In this document: one piece after another, positions 12,985 to 26,394 of the stretch
How the letters are laid out: each line of letters starts with the position of its first letter
Numbering within the stretch: position 1 is the first letter of the stretch
Assembly: GCA_025642065.1 (NCBI GenBank)
Contig: JAODUP010001337.1
Location: 1 to 64,000, forward strand
Source of the DNA: Paralvinella palmiformis
Lineage: Eukaryota > Annelida > Polychaeta > Terebellida > Alvinellidae
DNA: 64,000 nt
Direction: 5' to 3'
The notes under the pieces: model-generated
Database searches by the model: none
What the model saw: only the letters and a program-made list of their open reading frames with translations
Told to the model about the DNA's origin: nothing
Made by a program: the position numbers and the translations under genes

Positions 12985-13300
12985 GTTGGGATCTTTAGTA
13001 AGGAAACATTCTGGAAACTGGTGGTGCCAAACAACAAAGCATTGCAGAAAACGCCTCATTATTGACCTCGACACCGTGGTTGATAAAGGTTTGGCTCCCT
13101 ACCTTGCCTAAATGTATCAAATTGGCATTCTTGGGAAACACACATTCCAAATGCCATGAGGTGTTTTGTATGTCAAAGATATGGACATAATAAAACTAAC
13201 TGCAGGATGAAGCTTACATGCGCCTGATGTGGTACAGATGGTCTTGGTGACAAATCCTGTTCTCAGTTACAAGACACAGTTCCATATGAACTTCGTATCA
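12985..13300 (+). pseudogene. Decayed LINE ORF1 (gag-like) with CCHC zinc knuckle
   Basis: On the plus strand at about 13,155-13,255 the reading is MRCFVCQRYGHNKTNCRMKL, then a stop where a Cys codon would be expected, then CGTDGLGDKSC. This is a CX2CX4HX4C knuckle followed by part of a second. Such MRCFxCQxxGH knuckles are typical of the gag-like first ORF of jockey, I and CR1-type LINEs. Just upstream (13,055-13,115), in another frame, TPWLIKVWLPTLP fits the conserved stretch that precedes the knuckle. Frameshifts and stops show it is dead. No linked reverse transcriptase follows. Confidence 0.75.
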
Positions 13301-14244
13301 ACAGTTGTTGTATAACTATTACTAAGAGTAAGACTAATTTTGAATAATAATTTCAACAACTATCCTCAAAACGATCCAATTATGTTGCATTTCTTCCATT
13401 ATAGAAAAAAAAATATTGTGCTTCCTTAGTGGTGTTCTTCACATTTGTAATACGATTTTATATTTTATGTGACTTTAGCTCTACAGTGGTACACCATTTG
13501 CCACTATAATGACCACCCACCCATTTAATTAAATCATACAGAATATAATTGTTACATCATCATTTACTTCAAGGACAGGAGGTTACCAACCAGTATTACT
13601 GACTACTGCCTGATAGAATATTGTGCATGTATTTTCAAACGTTTTATATAGCCATAATGGCCGATGGATTCAGTTTGTTTGTGTAGTTTGGGGATTTACC
13701 CCCAGGCTGTCGCTTACTGAGCACAGTCTGAAATGGATTCAGAGGCAGGCAAGCCACTTAATAGGACAATAAAATAATAAAGGATTGTACATCTACGTAC
13801 AACCAATTATGTGGTTGAGAATAATAGGTTGCAATATTCTCTAAGAACTTAATATCTAGATATGACTAAACTGTAAAGCCCTCGTCTCATGAGACCTATA
13901 AAAAACATATTTATAAATTCATTTCAGCCGATAAAACGATCTGTGTTAACATCGAATTTGTCCATTGAATAAATAAATTAATCGGGGTTCAATACGTAAA
14001 TTAATTAACGTATAGAAATAGTTGGAAACACTCCGAATGCTGTGTTTCTCAAACTGTTCAAACAGTTTGTGGACTGTCACGACCTATCTGTAAACAAATA
14101 CTTGTTTTAAGGGAATACGATATTAGGCAAGCAATCATTTTAATTGGATCAGATGACAGGAACTTATTAGAACACCATGCCAGCTATATTTACTATTATC
14201 AAGTCTCAGAGAATAATTAGATAATATAAAATATTATATTATAT
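13301..14244. other. Mostly unassigned DNA with a SINE-A body fragment
   Basis: At 13,680-13,740 GGGGATTTACCCCCAGGCTG and CTGAGCACAGTCT match the end of the SINE-A body at 1,030-1,075 in the same orientation. Nothing else was recognised. Confidence 0.55.
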
Positions 14245-14475
14245 ACATTGATTTCCAGTTACATTGATCCAAGGGCCACAATAGGATCAAACAATCATTA
14301 GGAGTGGTTGACCTAATAGTTATATAAACATTCGCCTCTGTTTTGTACATACACAGAATACAAACCGATTAAGTGGTAGCTATGCTACTTACTTAAAGCA
14401 AACACTAGTAAGGCATAAATAGTATTTGCTTATTATGTTATGAATGTACAGACACAAGTTTAGAAACATTCGCTA

Positions 14476-14548
<73 letters not shown>

Positions 14549-14586
14549 TGTCTGTGTGTGTGTGTTGTATATGTGTGTGTGTCCGC

Positions 14587-14620
<34 letters not shown>

Positions 14621-15000
14621 TAGTGTGTTTTCACACGTGTGTGGAATGCGTTTGTGTATTTTTGTGTGGGAGTGCGTTCATGCATATTGGGTTCATACTT
14701 ATTATCAAAACGTATGGTGAAGTCACTCTATCTGTCTAATAGTGAGTGATTCAAGTCTGCTTTAAACATATTTTTATTTCCACTTTATTGGGATTTTCTC
14801 AAAACCTTTTGCTTTAACTGATCTAATCTCAGTAGAATTCTGTAAAATATTAAGTGGTCCATCACATGTATTGAAATATTTGTAGTTACAGGCAAACATA
14901 CTAGTATATTGTACACTATTGCAATATCTATACCTATATACAGCTAGAATATATTTATCTCTAAGAACATTACAGTATTTGAAGACTAACAGTATAGCGT
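14245..15000 (-). repeat. Diverged genomic copy of repeat B
   Basis: It aligns with the middle segment B2 and its right extension (28,160-28,680). Shared words run from GTTACATTGAT, AAGGGCCAC, GGTTATATAAACA-like and GTAAACAC-like to TTTAACTGATC/TTTAATTGATC, TTACAGGCAAA and ATATCTAAGA-like. A compound AT/GT microsatellite (14,477-14,660) has expanded inside it. Divergence is much greater than among the three copies in the 27-29.5 kb element, so this is an old member of the same family. Confidence 0.75.
14477..14660. repeat. (AT)n and degenerate (GT)n microsatellite
   Basis: About 40 bp of AT, then about 140 bp of GT interrupted by GTCTG, GTTGTAT and GTCCGCG steps; it splits the diverged B copy. 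Confidence 0.95.
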
Positions 15001-17084
15001 TACACCACGTGAAGATATCCGTGTCAGATGCTAGTAAGCATTAAATGTAGAATAAAATGTGTGTGTATGTGTATGTGGGTCTGAGTGTGCTTGCACCCGT
15101 GTCGCGCGTATGTGTGCATATGTGCAGATAAAATCCCATGAATTTCTTTAAATTTATTTTTGATTTGCCTTAAAATAAACACATGTTATTTTTGTGTACC
15201 AAATATATGTTTAGCTTGCTGCCCATTACTGAATTCCGAATTGCCTTCACAAATGACGTGGGTCATCTATACACAATACGAATCGAAGACTATTCAAACT
15301 AATAACCTAATAATATTTTCAAACTGTTTAAAAAATAGACAAACGCATCAAATATAACAAATCGTTGATACTTTACATGGATGATTCGACAAAACCTGAT
15401 TGCAGAAAAGGAAATATTTATACTATATGCCGTTTATTAGATACACGTCGGAGAATCGAAAACACTTCAACGTTTTGAAGATGAACAAACTTTATTCCGG
15501 TACCTGCCACAATCAGATTTAAAGACCTACCCTATCACATAAGACAGGAGCTTCTTTTCAAATCCACCCTCTTTGGCCTATCACTTACACGACACTATCA
15601 TAATGTATAAATGTGTCTTAATTCGAAATCTTATTATCTTCGCCATGTATGTACAAGGCGGGTTTTTACACGTGAACAACGTTTTCGGTAACTCAGGAAA
15701 GAGTATTTATAAACCAAACGTTCTCTTTCATAAGATCGCTGTCCCAAGATAGAATTCAACCATGAAATTTGCTATAGTGTACATGTTGCCATATGTCGTT
15801 CATTCAAATATTTATGTCTTCTATTCAAACTTGAAGATGAAATATCATCACATTTAACGCAGATAAATTAAGTTTATTTAATCAACAGTCTCAGTAACGT
15901 CACTGTGTACTTTCAAGAGAGCAGCTTCTGTGGAATAACCTCAACAATAAGCACAGTGATTACTGTCATAAAGGCTATTGTTCTCGAAATGATCTTCCAT
16001 ACGCCTTTCTACTACCTTTTTAGCAAGCTTGGAAATGAAAAGAAGGTTAGAAATTAAAAGAAGGTTAGAAATAGGATGTTAAACACAACATCACTACTAA
16101 CTGATACATTAACCTATTGATTATGGTTGTTTTAACATTTCCTCGAAAGCCAGGTAGAAGGTGGATCTAAGTCACATTACCTTACACATAATATCCCATT
16201 AAACCCAATCTCCGCATTGATACTGATATTGCAGTTGTTATTTGGGGAATAAGAAATTATATTTGTCCTGATAATTGTTATTTTATCATGTCAAAGTAAT
16301 ACTTTAGTAATACTTTATAGATATAAGTGAACAAAGCTACATATTGGAGTATACTGTGAGGATCCTTATATACAGTTAATGAACACAGATGGTCATTCTA
16401 ATAAATTATCTGTTCCAGGTTACCTTTTACAGAACTGATATTTCTTGATCACATTTTATACTTTTGGCGTCTTCACTGTAAAAGGTTATCTGACAGGATT
16501 TCTATTATTTTATTATTATTATTATTATTTTGTTGTTGTTATTGTTTTTACTATAATTTTTATTATTAATATTATTTTTATTATTATTGTAATCATTATA
16601 TCTAAGAAAGCACGAGGTATTTCAAGTGTAAAGGTACATAAGAAATTGAGTTTTCTTTAATATAATGCGTTTATTTATCTCTCGATGTCACAAATTATAT
16701 GTTTACTATTCTCTGGGAGGTTCTGACCGTAAGACGAAAGGTTTTCAGACAATTCATCAACAACATCTAAAACTCAATGAATTCTTAATGTCGTACAAAG
16801 GTCAGGTTCTGTACATGTAATTAGGGTTCTGTTAATGGAAACGACAAACACTATCAAGAGAAAGGCGTCTGTATTGTTTCTATGGAAACAGCATAACAAA
16901 CTACTTACATTTAGAAAAGGGAAACGTACATGAGCTAAATACAGTCTAAATCGAATGATCATTATCAGATCTCTAATTATTGTTTTTTAGACAATATTCT
17001 TATCCTATGAAATATGTTACATCATTTGGCCTCTGAGTGAACCCATCCATTCATAAACATTGATAACTAATTTATTCATCTATG
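15001..17084. other. Unassigned AT-rich DNA
   Basis: It contains a degenerate GT tract near 15,055-15,125, a short tandem AGAAGGTTAGAAAT pair at about 16,040-16,076 and a TTA-rich run near 16,505-16,590. No protein or RNA signature was recognised in 2 kb. Confidence 0.5.
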
Positions 17085-17330
17085 GCATCATCTATGCCTC
17101 GTTCTATACATCCATATATGCATCCTTCTTTAAATCCATCCATCAAGCCATCCATTCATCGATTTAACAATCCATTCGACCACATATCAATCCATTGTCG
17201 GTCTAGTATAGCCACACCCACTATGTCTGCTTATTCCATTCATCAACCTATTCATCCATCCACCCATACACCCACACACCCAACCATCTATCAATCAATC
17301 CATTTATTCATCCAGCCATTCCTTAAAATA
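17085..17330. repeat. Degenerate (CATC)n region
   Basis: ATCCATCCATCAAGCC-type words recur for about 240 bp with many substitutions, so it is an old tetranucleotide array. The 83-codon frame through it is rich in Ser, His and Pro only because of this. Confidence 0.85.
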
Positions 17331-17748
17331 TAATATAGCCCACACACCCACACTTACCTATATGAATTATCTCATTCATTATTCCTGTCTTTACCCTTAT
17401 CAATTACTTTACTCTCTCATCTTAAATGTTCTTGGCATAGATGATACATTGCAATTCACGTTTGTATACTGGCATGCGTATATGTGGGTGTGTGAGTCAG
17501 TGTCAGTGAATGGGACGCCTCTAAACTCAAAACAAATTACAAATATGATAAACTAAAGCAGTAACTTTCATATGTATTTCATATATATATAACTGCCCTT
17601 CCCAACATTTCGATGCTTCACATGCAAAGTCCTGAAGATCAAATTAATTATCCATTTCACAGATCTATTTATAAGGTTCATATATATATTCATTTTAACA
17701 ACATTACGGTATAAAAGCTTTATTAATTTCCAGTAACATACATCAATT

Positions 17749-17767
17749 ACACACACACACACACACA

Positions 17768-17801
<34 letters not shown>

Positions 17802-17803
17802 AC

Positions 17804-17857
<54 letters not shown>
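17749..17857. repeat. (AC)n(AT)n microsatellite
   Basis: About 50 bp of AC with one ATAC step, then about 48 bp of AT. Confidence 0.97.
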
Positions 17858-17862
<5 letters not shown>

Positions 17863-17934
17863 CTGAAATTACTAATATTAATAATAATAACTATTTTGTT
17901 GTTGCTGATGTTGCTACGACGTAAAGCAACCATT

Positions 17935-18060
17935 GGCCCTTTCTGGTCCTGTTTTTCTGTCTGTCAGTTTACCAGCCTGTCTGCATATCTGTCAGTCTGT
18001 TTGCCTGTTCGTCCGTCCGTCCTTCCGTCTGTTGAGCTGTCTGTAGAGCAGTCTATATGT
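17935..18060. repeat. Degenerate (CTGT)n/(CCGT)n region
   Basis: CTGTCTGTCAG, CCTGTCTGC, GTCCGTCCGTCC and related words recur for about 120 bp. Confidence 0.8.
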
Positions 18061-18544
18061 TTCTCCATGTACATTATTCTATTCACCTGATTGAAATCAT
18101 TGGTGATAAAAGTGTTTAAGCAGTCCTGGATAAGAGATGAACTGATTCCTTGATTAGCAAAATATCATATCAATGATTTAATACTAATATTTGGCGCATG
18201 TCTGAATATTGTCGTAGAGATCATATACGTTTTTTCGTCGCGTAAGTTTAATGTTTAAATCGAGTCTATTATGAAGTATCGATTATATTAGTATATACTT
18301 GTTCTGTAGATGTCAAATTATTTATATCGAGATATCAGTGGATAATAACAAATTGTATGTCATACTGTATAATTTCGCCTAACTAGCTCAACTAGAACAA
18401 ACCATCAAAATCAACTTTTGCTACACATTGAAAATATAGCCATAATTAACACATAATTCTGAATTACATACAGTCATAGCAGTTTGTGACGTGAAACTCG
18501 GATATCGTTGAAATGTAAAAATGTAAACGCTGCTGCAAACGGTA

Positions 18545-18665
18545 GACTAAATGAGACCTCCGAAGTTAATGAGACAAAGTGAAAGATGAACGACCCTTAT
18601 AACCTTGCCCGGCCAGGTTCTATAGATCTTGGGCCAACAACACTATTAGTTAGGCCCGCTGGAGG
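18545..18665 (-). repeat. Degraded SINE-B fragment
   Basis: Its order follows the plus-strand reading of 34,367-34,503: AGACCTCCGAAGTTAATGAG, then CAAAGTGAAAGATGAACGA, then CCAGGTTCT near the B-box site, then CTTGGGCCAAC. The A box has decayed. Confidence 0.55.
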
Positions 18666-19259
18666 AGTCCCAGGATACCATTGAAAGGACAGATACCTGA
18701 AACATAATGATTTCGCCGAAATTAGTAAAATCATAATTTTATTTATATTACGTAATAACTACCTTATTTAAAGCCCATCTGAGACAGTTTCTATAATAAA
18801 GGTTCTGTGTATAAAGAATAAGTCAATATTAGTTCTTTGTATTACAAATTTCGTTTGTGCTCTAAACAATCGTTTTTTTAATTTGTAATATGTATGTTAG
18901 ATATCTTCATTACAAAGAAAATTATTAATTTCTGATCATCATGTTATTCTCTGCAAAATACATAATAATAATATTAACTTCGATTAATAATATTATTAAA
19001 CACCTGTAAGGCATTTTCCACTGAATATATGTTTAGAAACAAACTCTGTTCACATATCTAAACCTTATCCACATTCAATCAATTAAAGACTAATCTTTTT
19101 TAACATCAAATGATAAAATAGGGTTTACGTTATAAGACAAAGTAAACGTGTCGGTCCATGATAGTTATGTGAATTATTGAGTAGTCCTAGGTGTTAACAT
19201 GAGTTATGTTTGTTTTATTTAATGCATCAAGAGAAAGGTATAGAAATCTGATGAACAAT
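18666..19259. other. Unassigned AT-rich DNA
   Basis: No feature was recognised. Confidence 0.5.
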
Positions 19260-19560
19260 ACAAACAGAATACAAATCGATATTATCACACCACTAAACTC
19301 TCTTATTCAAAGCCACAAATTAGACCATCGTTTATATGCATATGACACCAAAGTAAACACATATTTATCTTTGCGGACACTGATCTTTCTCTGAAGTAAC
19401 TTGTCTCAATGACATCTTTGGCTGGATGACAAACAAAAGACTTATGCTCGATGCCAACAACACAGATTACCTTTTTATTAGTACGTCGAATCCAATACTA
19501 GAGCACTCATTATCAGTAGGCTTGATTACTGCCACATTATAATAACAGTTTTATTCACTT
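19260..19560 (+). pseudogene. L2/CR1-type LINE reverse transcriptase fragment
   Basis: On the plus strand, PLNSLIQSHKLDHRLYAYDT carries the palm motif C region (YADD changed to YAYD). In a shifted frame comes LWLDDKQKTYARCQQ, matching the usual xWMTxNKLxLNxxKT region. ISRLDYCH near 19,515-19,535 matches the later xISRLDYCN motif, so the intervening part is deleted. It is closely related to the longer L2-like fragment at 41,690-43,720. It is inactive. Confidence 0.75.
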
Positions 19561-19711
19561 ACACCCAAAACTACTGGATAGTACAATAACAACATTATAG
19601 TTAAATAAAAAATTAATTCATGTTTGTTAGTAAAACTATTTGTAAAAGCATATCAATAATGTGAAAGTGTTACTAATTAGAATATCTAGTAAATTCAAAA
19701 CGAGTCACTGG

Positions 19712-20130
19712 CTAATATAAAGACCATATGGCACAAAATAGGTCTTGACGCGATTGGTCGTACAACGAGGAATACCGTAAACGAGTGTTATGCAGTGAGT
19801 AATTACATGTCATGGGCGGTAGCAGGAGCTGATGAGGCTTGTGGTTGGTGTGCTGCATCCTCGCGATAAGGATTTGCACAGCGCCTCTGGTCTGCCAGTA
19901 TTGGTTATCTCCCAGTAGCGATGGCGTCTTTATAACGTATTCCACAAAATATAATACGCATGCCCCCTTTCTTGACGTTTTCGAGCTGGTTTGTTTGTCT
20001 TGTTGTCAGACTGGTATGCCACACCTGGCAGGCATATTCGATGACAGAACGGATGATTGTGATATATATATTTTGACGGGATGATGCGGTTCTATTCCAG
20101 CATGCTTGAGTAAGGTGATGAAGCATAGTT
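19712..20130 (-). pseudogene. LINE reverse transcriptase C-terminal fragment
   Basis: On the minus strand at 20,126-19,960, ITIIRSVIEYACQVWHTSLT then QLENVKKGGMRII matches the thumb region just after the palm in CR1/jockey-type reverse transcriptases (usual form: IRPVLEYACPVWH followed by LExIQKRALRII). In another frame (19,945-19,712) the conserved tail of the protein follows. At least one frameshift separates them. Confidence 0.78.
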
Positions 20131-20350
20131 ATTATGAAGCATAATTATTGTGAAGCGCACTTGATTCCATAATTGTGTAAATCTTATTTATATTGTATGG
20201 GAATCAAATATCAGAATATGTTGCATTAAGACAACCAGCAATGCAGCATTCCAAGATTTTTTAAATTGTCAAAGTATTCCCTAGCTGCATAGTTTGTTTT
20301 GTTGGGCATTGTAATTGTATTGAAAATATGTTCCAAATGTAATTTGTGTG

Positions 20351-20355
<5 letters not shown>

Positions 20356-20426
<71 letters not shown>

Positions 20427-20575
20427 AAGTGTAAATGTCATTTTATTCTATTTGACATAGTGTAATTTAAGCGTGTATGGCATAAACATGTGTCAGTTTT
20501 TATGCGTTGCAAGTAAGCTTGTGTTACTACCATATAATTGAAACGTAAATGTGATACTGATGTTTGTGTTTGTAA

Positions 20576-20630
<55 letters not shown>
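20356..20630. repeat. Two (AT)n microsatellites
   Basis: Pure AT runs at 20,356-20,421 and 20,578-20,630 are separated by about 155 bp of unassigned DNA. Confidence 0.96.
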
Positions 20631-20635
<5 letters not shown>

Positions 20636-21240
20636 TGGGATTATTAGCCATATCTTCAAATAATGAAGTAATTGTTATAGTAGTTTATAGAATAATTTTC
20701 CAAATAAGATATGTTCCTAAACAGTATATTGGCATCCATTCCTGCTAACATCACAAAATAAATAATATACGTTACATTTAGCAATAATATTACCTCAGAA
20801 AATAAAAGAATACTTATGACTCAACACAGCTTCTCGTTACCTGCCATCAATTATTGTGCTCGCTTTAGATTTCGTCTCACGTAGAGTATTGTCCTCGTCT
20901 CTGTCCCTGTGACATAGACAGAATTACAGATAAATAATTACAACTGATTATATAAGACTGTCAGATTTATTGGAACATTTACCAAATCCATTGAACTAGA
21001 ACGTTTATATACGCAATAATATAATTATGTAAAGATATTAGACCAAATTAACTCATCTAAGGACATTTGGCATGTATGGTAGGTTGTGCTGTGAAAAATA
21101 CATTAAACGAAATAGAGATACTAAAGATGGTTTTCATTGCCCTGTTATGCATATCGATCTGGATATAACATGCTTCTTATTTACTATAGGCTTCTGATTC
21201 ATCTGGCTGAAGTCCAACATATCTTAGAGCAGCTGCTCTC
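20631..21240. other. Unassigned DNA upstream of a LINE fragment
   Basis: No motif can be read; it could contain earlier parts of the LINE that is recognisable from 21,361. Confidence 0.4.
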
Positions 21241-21360
21241 GTTATCAATATGCTTCCTTTGTATCAGATCTGAAACATTGTTCATAATAATTTAATTGAT
21301 CTATTTTTATCTATTTTTAATCACAGCACTAAAAATAGCCCTGATACTGGAGAAATGATA

Positions 21361-21987
21361 GTATGAAGTCAGTTGATCATGGTAAGCCAGTGTTACTTGT
21401 TCCTCAGGACCTGTCTGCTGCGTTTGATAGAGTTCACCATAATGTACCTTTCTCTAGGTTAAGAGACATGTTTGGTGTGCGAGGTAAAGTACTTGAATGG
21501 CTTCAATCCTATCTGGAACAACGCTTCTAGAAATTGTCTGTTCATGGTATATTATATGACGTTCATTTTTGTTATCTGGTTTAGTTCTTGCTCCTCTGGT
21601 TTTCACAATGCCTACCCATTCTCTCGGGATCATTGTGCAGGGATAGGCGGTTTAAATATCACTTATATGTTGATGACACACAGCTATATATATATATCAC
21701 TCAATCCTAACAATGAGTTAAATTTCTCCTCTACGTTGAAGAATTTAGAACATAGTGTTTCTGATATTCGGCTATGAATGACACAAAATCTTCTAAATCT
21801 AAATGATAATAAAACAAATATTTTATATTTGGCATCACCACATTGTGTTAAATCCCTAAAGACATCAGCATTACAGCTGGGTGTATCTTCGATTATCCTT
21901 ATTAGGTTAGTAAAAAGTCTAGATGCTATTTTTGACCAATGTATTAACATGCATGAACATGTCACATCAGTATATCGAGCCGCCTAG
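21361..21987 (+). pseudogene. CR1-type LINE reverse transcriptase fragment
   Basis: On the plus strand, LSAAFDRVHHNV near 21,415 is RT motif A with its catalytic Asp. LRDMFGVRGKVLEWLQSYL follows in another frame. VLAPLVFTMPTHSLGIIVQG near 21,580-21,640 is motif B. YHLYVDDTQLYISLNPNNEL near 21,655 is motif C (YVDD, active-site form intact). After it comes DIRL, a stop, MTQNLLNLNDNKTNILYL. An AT microsatellite at 22,004 ends the recognisable part. Several frameshifts and stops show it is inactive. No endonuclease was seen. Confidence 0.88.
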
Positions 21988-21999
21988 ACTCCATAATTC

Positions 22000-22003
<4 letters not shown>

Positions 22004-22072
<69 letters not shown>

Positions 22073-22207
22073 GAATTAATATGGCTACAAATATTAAATA
22101 GGTTGATCATATATATATGTACTTTATTCACACTCAGCAAGAAAGACCAGATTCTGGATGGAATGCTTAATTATAATATTAATAATAATACTATTACATC
22201 AACTACA

Positions 22208-22241
<34 letters not shown>

Positions 22242-22345
22242 TTACTGCTACTACTATTACTACTACAACTACTTCTACTACTGCTACTACTACTACTACT
22301 AATAATAATAATAATCATAATAATAGTAATCATAACAATATTAAT
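22004..22345. repeat. (AT)n and (ACT)n/(AAT)n microsatellites
   Basis: Pure AT at 22,004-22,069, then from about 22,170 an AAT run, a long ACT run and another AAT run. Poly-Thr and poly-Leu frames across it are artefacts. Confidence 0.95.
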
Positions 22346-23710
22346 AAAAGTTTCATTTGTAGCAAATGTTACTCAAAACAATTGTTTTAATTATCGGCGA
22401 CTATATAGTTGTAACTATTATCGTGTCGAATGTCAAATGTTTATAGAATAATAAAGCTCCATGGCATAGCAGTTATAGCAATATTCAGCAAACCTCCATT
22501 TCTGAGCACAAACCTAAGTGATGCTTATATTTGTGGAATGTTTCCTTATACATCGCATATCTCTCTATATATAGTATCTATGAAGTACCTTAATAGCATG
22601 TATTATGTTCCTCATTCGTACCTTAATAAATCATGTGCAAAATATGATAGACGTGTTAGTTTAGTTAACCATATCTTTAGCCAGATACAGGGTACTTTTC
22701 TTATTATTTATTAATTTGATTTCGGAAATTTTTCAAGGATAAATCTAGATTAAGAGGTCAGTATGATGACAAATAAGTCATCCGGTCTCTATATAATGTT
22801 TATACATGTGCATCAACATCAACTTAATTTAGAAAACCTCAACTACGACCCTCTCTCACCAGAAGAATAAAATTGGAAGAGTTACTTATGTTCTTCTTCG
22901 TATTCTGACAACTAACTATACACCTACCAGTTATCGGCAGATGAAGCTAGCAGTGATGAAAGATTCTTACAAAAAGAAATAAAATGTGATTATTAACATA
23001 TATCATATTAGCATTTTTAATATAATAGTATTTTTCATAGACTCACTATGTTGCTAATAATATTAATAATCATTGTCATAATAAAAGTATTGATAGTAAT
23101 ATCGTTAAGAATTATAATAGCGTTAATATTAATATATAATAATAATCAGGGTCCATTCAAATACCTTGGAAACCGAATCATAAAAGCATAAACAGTAAAT
23201 AATAAATACCAGTTATCGCACAAAGTAGCCTTGAACGGTTAATTTATTCGAATAGCCATTTATGGTAATTATATGTGTACATAAGAGGCGCTATTTCAGT
23301 TGATGAGCTAATAAAGAATAAAAGAAAGATGTTCGAGGCGTCATTAGTCTTGTGGCGAATATTTACGTCACGGTGAAAACAACAATAGTAAGAGTAAGAA
23401 CAATTTATTTAGGGTCGATAAAGTGTAACAATAACATATTATCAAGGATTAAAATTATTTCTGATTCCCCAAATAAAACCTGGAATGTTTCCATTCATGC
23501 CGATATTATGTTTAATGTAACAATGCCCAAAATGTTTCGAGCAAGTCTCCGTACACGTCATATTACTTAGATCTAATGCCAGTTTGTCTTTTGAAGAAAC
23601 TGGCATCACCTTCTGTCGATGATAAGAGCCACTATCAATAAGTCAATGGATGAGTCAATGATGACCCACCATATTCCCGCTGAGTAACATATATTGATAG
23701 GATAAGGAAA
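22346..23710. other. Unassigned AT-rich DNA with a small hairpin
   Basis: At 23,578-23,608 TGCCAGTTT and AAACTGGCA can pair around a short loop. The frames at 22,430-22,714 and 23,352-23,570 show no known motif. Confidence 0.5.
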
Positions 23711-23714
23711 ATGT

Positions 23715-24060
23715 GAAGAATTGTCGTCCTATTTTTAAACTTCTTTCATCTTCAACGAAATTGAAAAGGTAGAAGCGAGGCCCGTGGAAGAGCACTTAGA
23801 GCACAATGACCTCCACGACAAGAATCAGTCTGATGATGTCAGAGGCCATTAACCAGAAACGGTTCTCTTGAAATTGCTCATTGACATTACTGAAACTCTT
23901 GATTTTTGTTCATTTATCACCAGCTTCTGAGGCAATCGAACCTGCGATACTACTGAAGTGCTTAGAATTTATCTTTGGCATCAAATGAAAGGCAATAATC
24001 TGAGCATAGTTGTTTGTCGACCACAGAACTCAATTTCTTTCAGTCGCTGATAGAACGTAA
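23715..24060 (+). pseudogene. CR1/L2-type LINE reverse transcriptase fragment
   Basis: On the plus strand, NCRPIFKLL near 23,725 matches the NYRPISNL motif. After a frameshift, EHLEHNDLHDKNQSDDVRGH, a stop, and PETVLLKLLIDITETLD match the usual linker of the form LExNxLxDxxQSxxRxxHSTETALLxxxNDI. This is the region just before RT motif A. Motif A and the remainder are not readable. It is a dead fragment and unlike its neighbours in frame, so it is a separate insertion or a highly eroded part of one. Confidence 0.75.
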
Positions 24061-24499
24061 TCAGATTTAGGTCTTCATTTTTGCGTACCAAAAGGCTCCG
24101 TTTTAGGAATAAGAAATGACCAGTTAGTGAAGATATTAAACGGCATAATATTAAATATCATGGATACGTAATAATACAGTACTTTAAAGCCATGTGATAA
24201 ATATTTAATCTTCACTTCTAGCTTGAATTTAAGGCATAAATATGTGGATGAACAGCAACATACTGAAATTATATTCTCTTCTAGGAACCATATGAAGAAA
24301 ACTGAGAATCTTCGCATTTATGTAAGAACCTCCTTTCAGCCCTCTTCCGTATATGTGTTCTATATTCGGTTCCTGTTATTATCAAATCAGAAGTATGGAA
24401 TTTATTCCTAACTACACAAATGCCGAGACATACAGAATTCTGTCCAAACCCTTATAATCTTTCGACTGGACTTTTATTATTATATAAAATTCTCGCTCT
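24061..24499. other. Unassigned AT-rich DNA
   Basis: No feature was recognised. Confidence 0.5.
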
Positions 24500-24957
<458 letters not shown>

Positions 24958-24958
<1 letters not shown>

Positions 24959-25394
24959 GTTAGTGACATATTTGCCAATTTATGTAAAAACAGGCGTATT
25001 CGCAACACCTCTTGATATTACGAGGAAGTAAAAATAGTATATTATAATACAGTTCAACTAATAGTTAAAATCTTCAATCCAGATTTCACATCCTATTTTT
25101 CGACTGATTTAAAATAAACACGAAGCAGGGTTCCTTTTGATAAACATCATATGGCAACATCGTATCAAATATACACTAAATTATATGTATTTGGTTAATT
25201 GTATCTTAGATCCGGAATTAAATCACAGATATACATTTCTTTGTAGGGTAATTGAATTTGTCTAGGATATTGAGGATGGATTTGGTAAGATGATCGTAGG
25301 TGGCAAACTAGTTCTGTATATCTTATTGTTCTGGACAAAGCGTGTTAATCGTTAATACGTTGCAGCCTATATTAATTATGTGACGGTTATCTTA
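24958..25394. other. Unassigned AT-rich DNA
   Basis: No feature was recognised. Confidence 0.5.
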
Positions 25395-26385
25395 TCTTTC
25401 CTAGGTCCAGTTATGTCTAGTCTGTACTATAACATTCAAGGCTAACTCTAGTCTCCTTGTCATTAATAAAACCCTATATTATAATTATAGTTTGTACAGC
25501 AGACATTAGGTCTGATTTGAAAATGTTAGTATATAGAACGGCAATTCCGCCATAACGGTCAGCTAAAGCGCCGATGTAAATTGTTATAATAGTGACGAGT
25601 AGGTCATAGTATTTATTGGATTTGTATGTTTATGAGGTATTTGACCCTCCAGCAAATATCACAAGGCATATTATGCTGCGGTTGAGACAGTTCCGTTTTG
25701 TATGCGTGGATATCATATTTCCCGGTCCCCGCATTCAAGAAAAGTTGATCTAGAGCTGTATAATCCATGTACTGTTTGCGTCTTTGGAGGGACGCCGTTT
25801 AAATGTATCTGGCCTGGTTATCCAGCATTTAGATGACTGTAGCAGGCACAGTACGCTCTTAAAGCATTATAAGTACTCCTGACTCAGGAATAGAAACACT
25901 GCATCGCATCTCGAGCGGTGGCATTGGACACAGTTCGCGCGGTTGGTGTGTTTTATATAACAAGTTTACTTGTATATATAATTCACCTTGGTTGTATGTG
26001 GGAATAGAATTATCTTTCCTAGGTCCAGTTATGTCCAGTTTGTACTATGACATTCAAGATTAGCTCTAATCTGCTTGTCATAAATAAGATTTAATAACTA
26101 CAATAGTTAGAATAGTATAAATTAAGTCAGGTTTGAAAATGATAACATAGTTCAAACAGTATCGAAGCTATGATGCGCTAATACGGTATGCTTCAGCGCA
26201 GATGTCAGTCTTTTAATAGCAATTAAGCTAAACAGTTTTTATAGTAGTCGCTTTATGACGCCTGCCGTTGTACAAACTGATCTTTGAAGACAGTAACAAT
26301 TGGGTTATATAATTTATATAGTATTGCTTTGAAGAAAGATACAGCAATTGAAAAATAGCTATAAATAGGGCTGCTTAGATAATTA
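25395..26385 (-). repeat. Dispersed block S, inverted copy, about 1 kb
   Basis: The reverse complement aligns along its whole length with 36,228-37,050. It contains two direct copies of a roughly 200-bp subunit (25,395-25,600 and 26,010-26,215), both starting with TCTTTCCTAGGTCCAGTTATG. Between them is a spacer with CTCTTAAAGCATTATAAG and CGCATCTCGAGCGG. Relative to the other copy, this one has two extra short segments near 25,705 and 25,805. No protein motif was seen. Confidence 0.83.
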
Positions 26386-26394
26386 AGCTAAACT

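Noticed and set aside
16445..16660. Phe/Ile-rich membrane protein
   Set aside because: Hydrophobicity comes from a TTA/ATT-rich run.
22430..22714. 94-codon frame as a gene
   Set aside because: No motif, AT-rich codon use as in the surrounding non-coding DNA, and no splice context that I could support.
23578..23608. Histone-type 3' stem-loop
   Set aside because: The stem sequence and loop do not match that element, and no histone frame is near.
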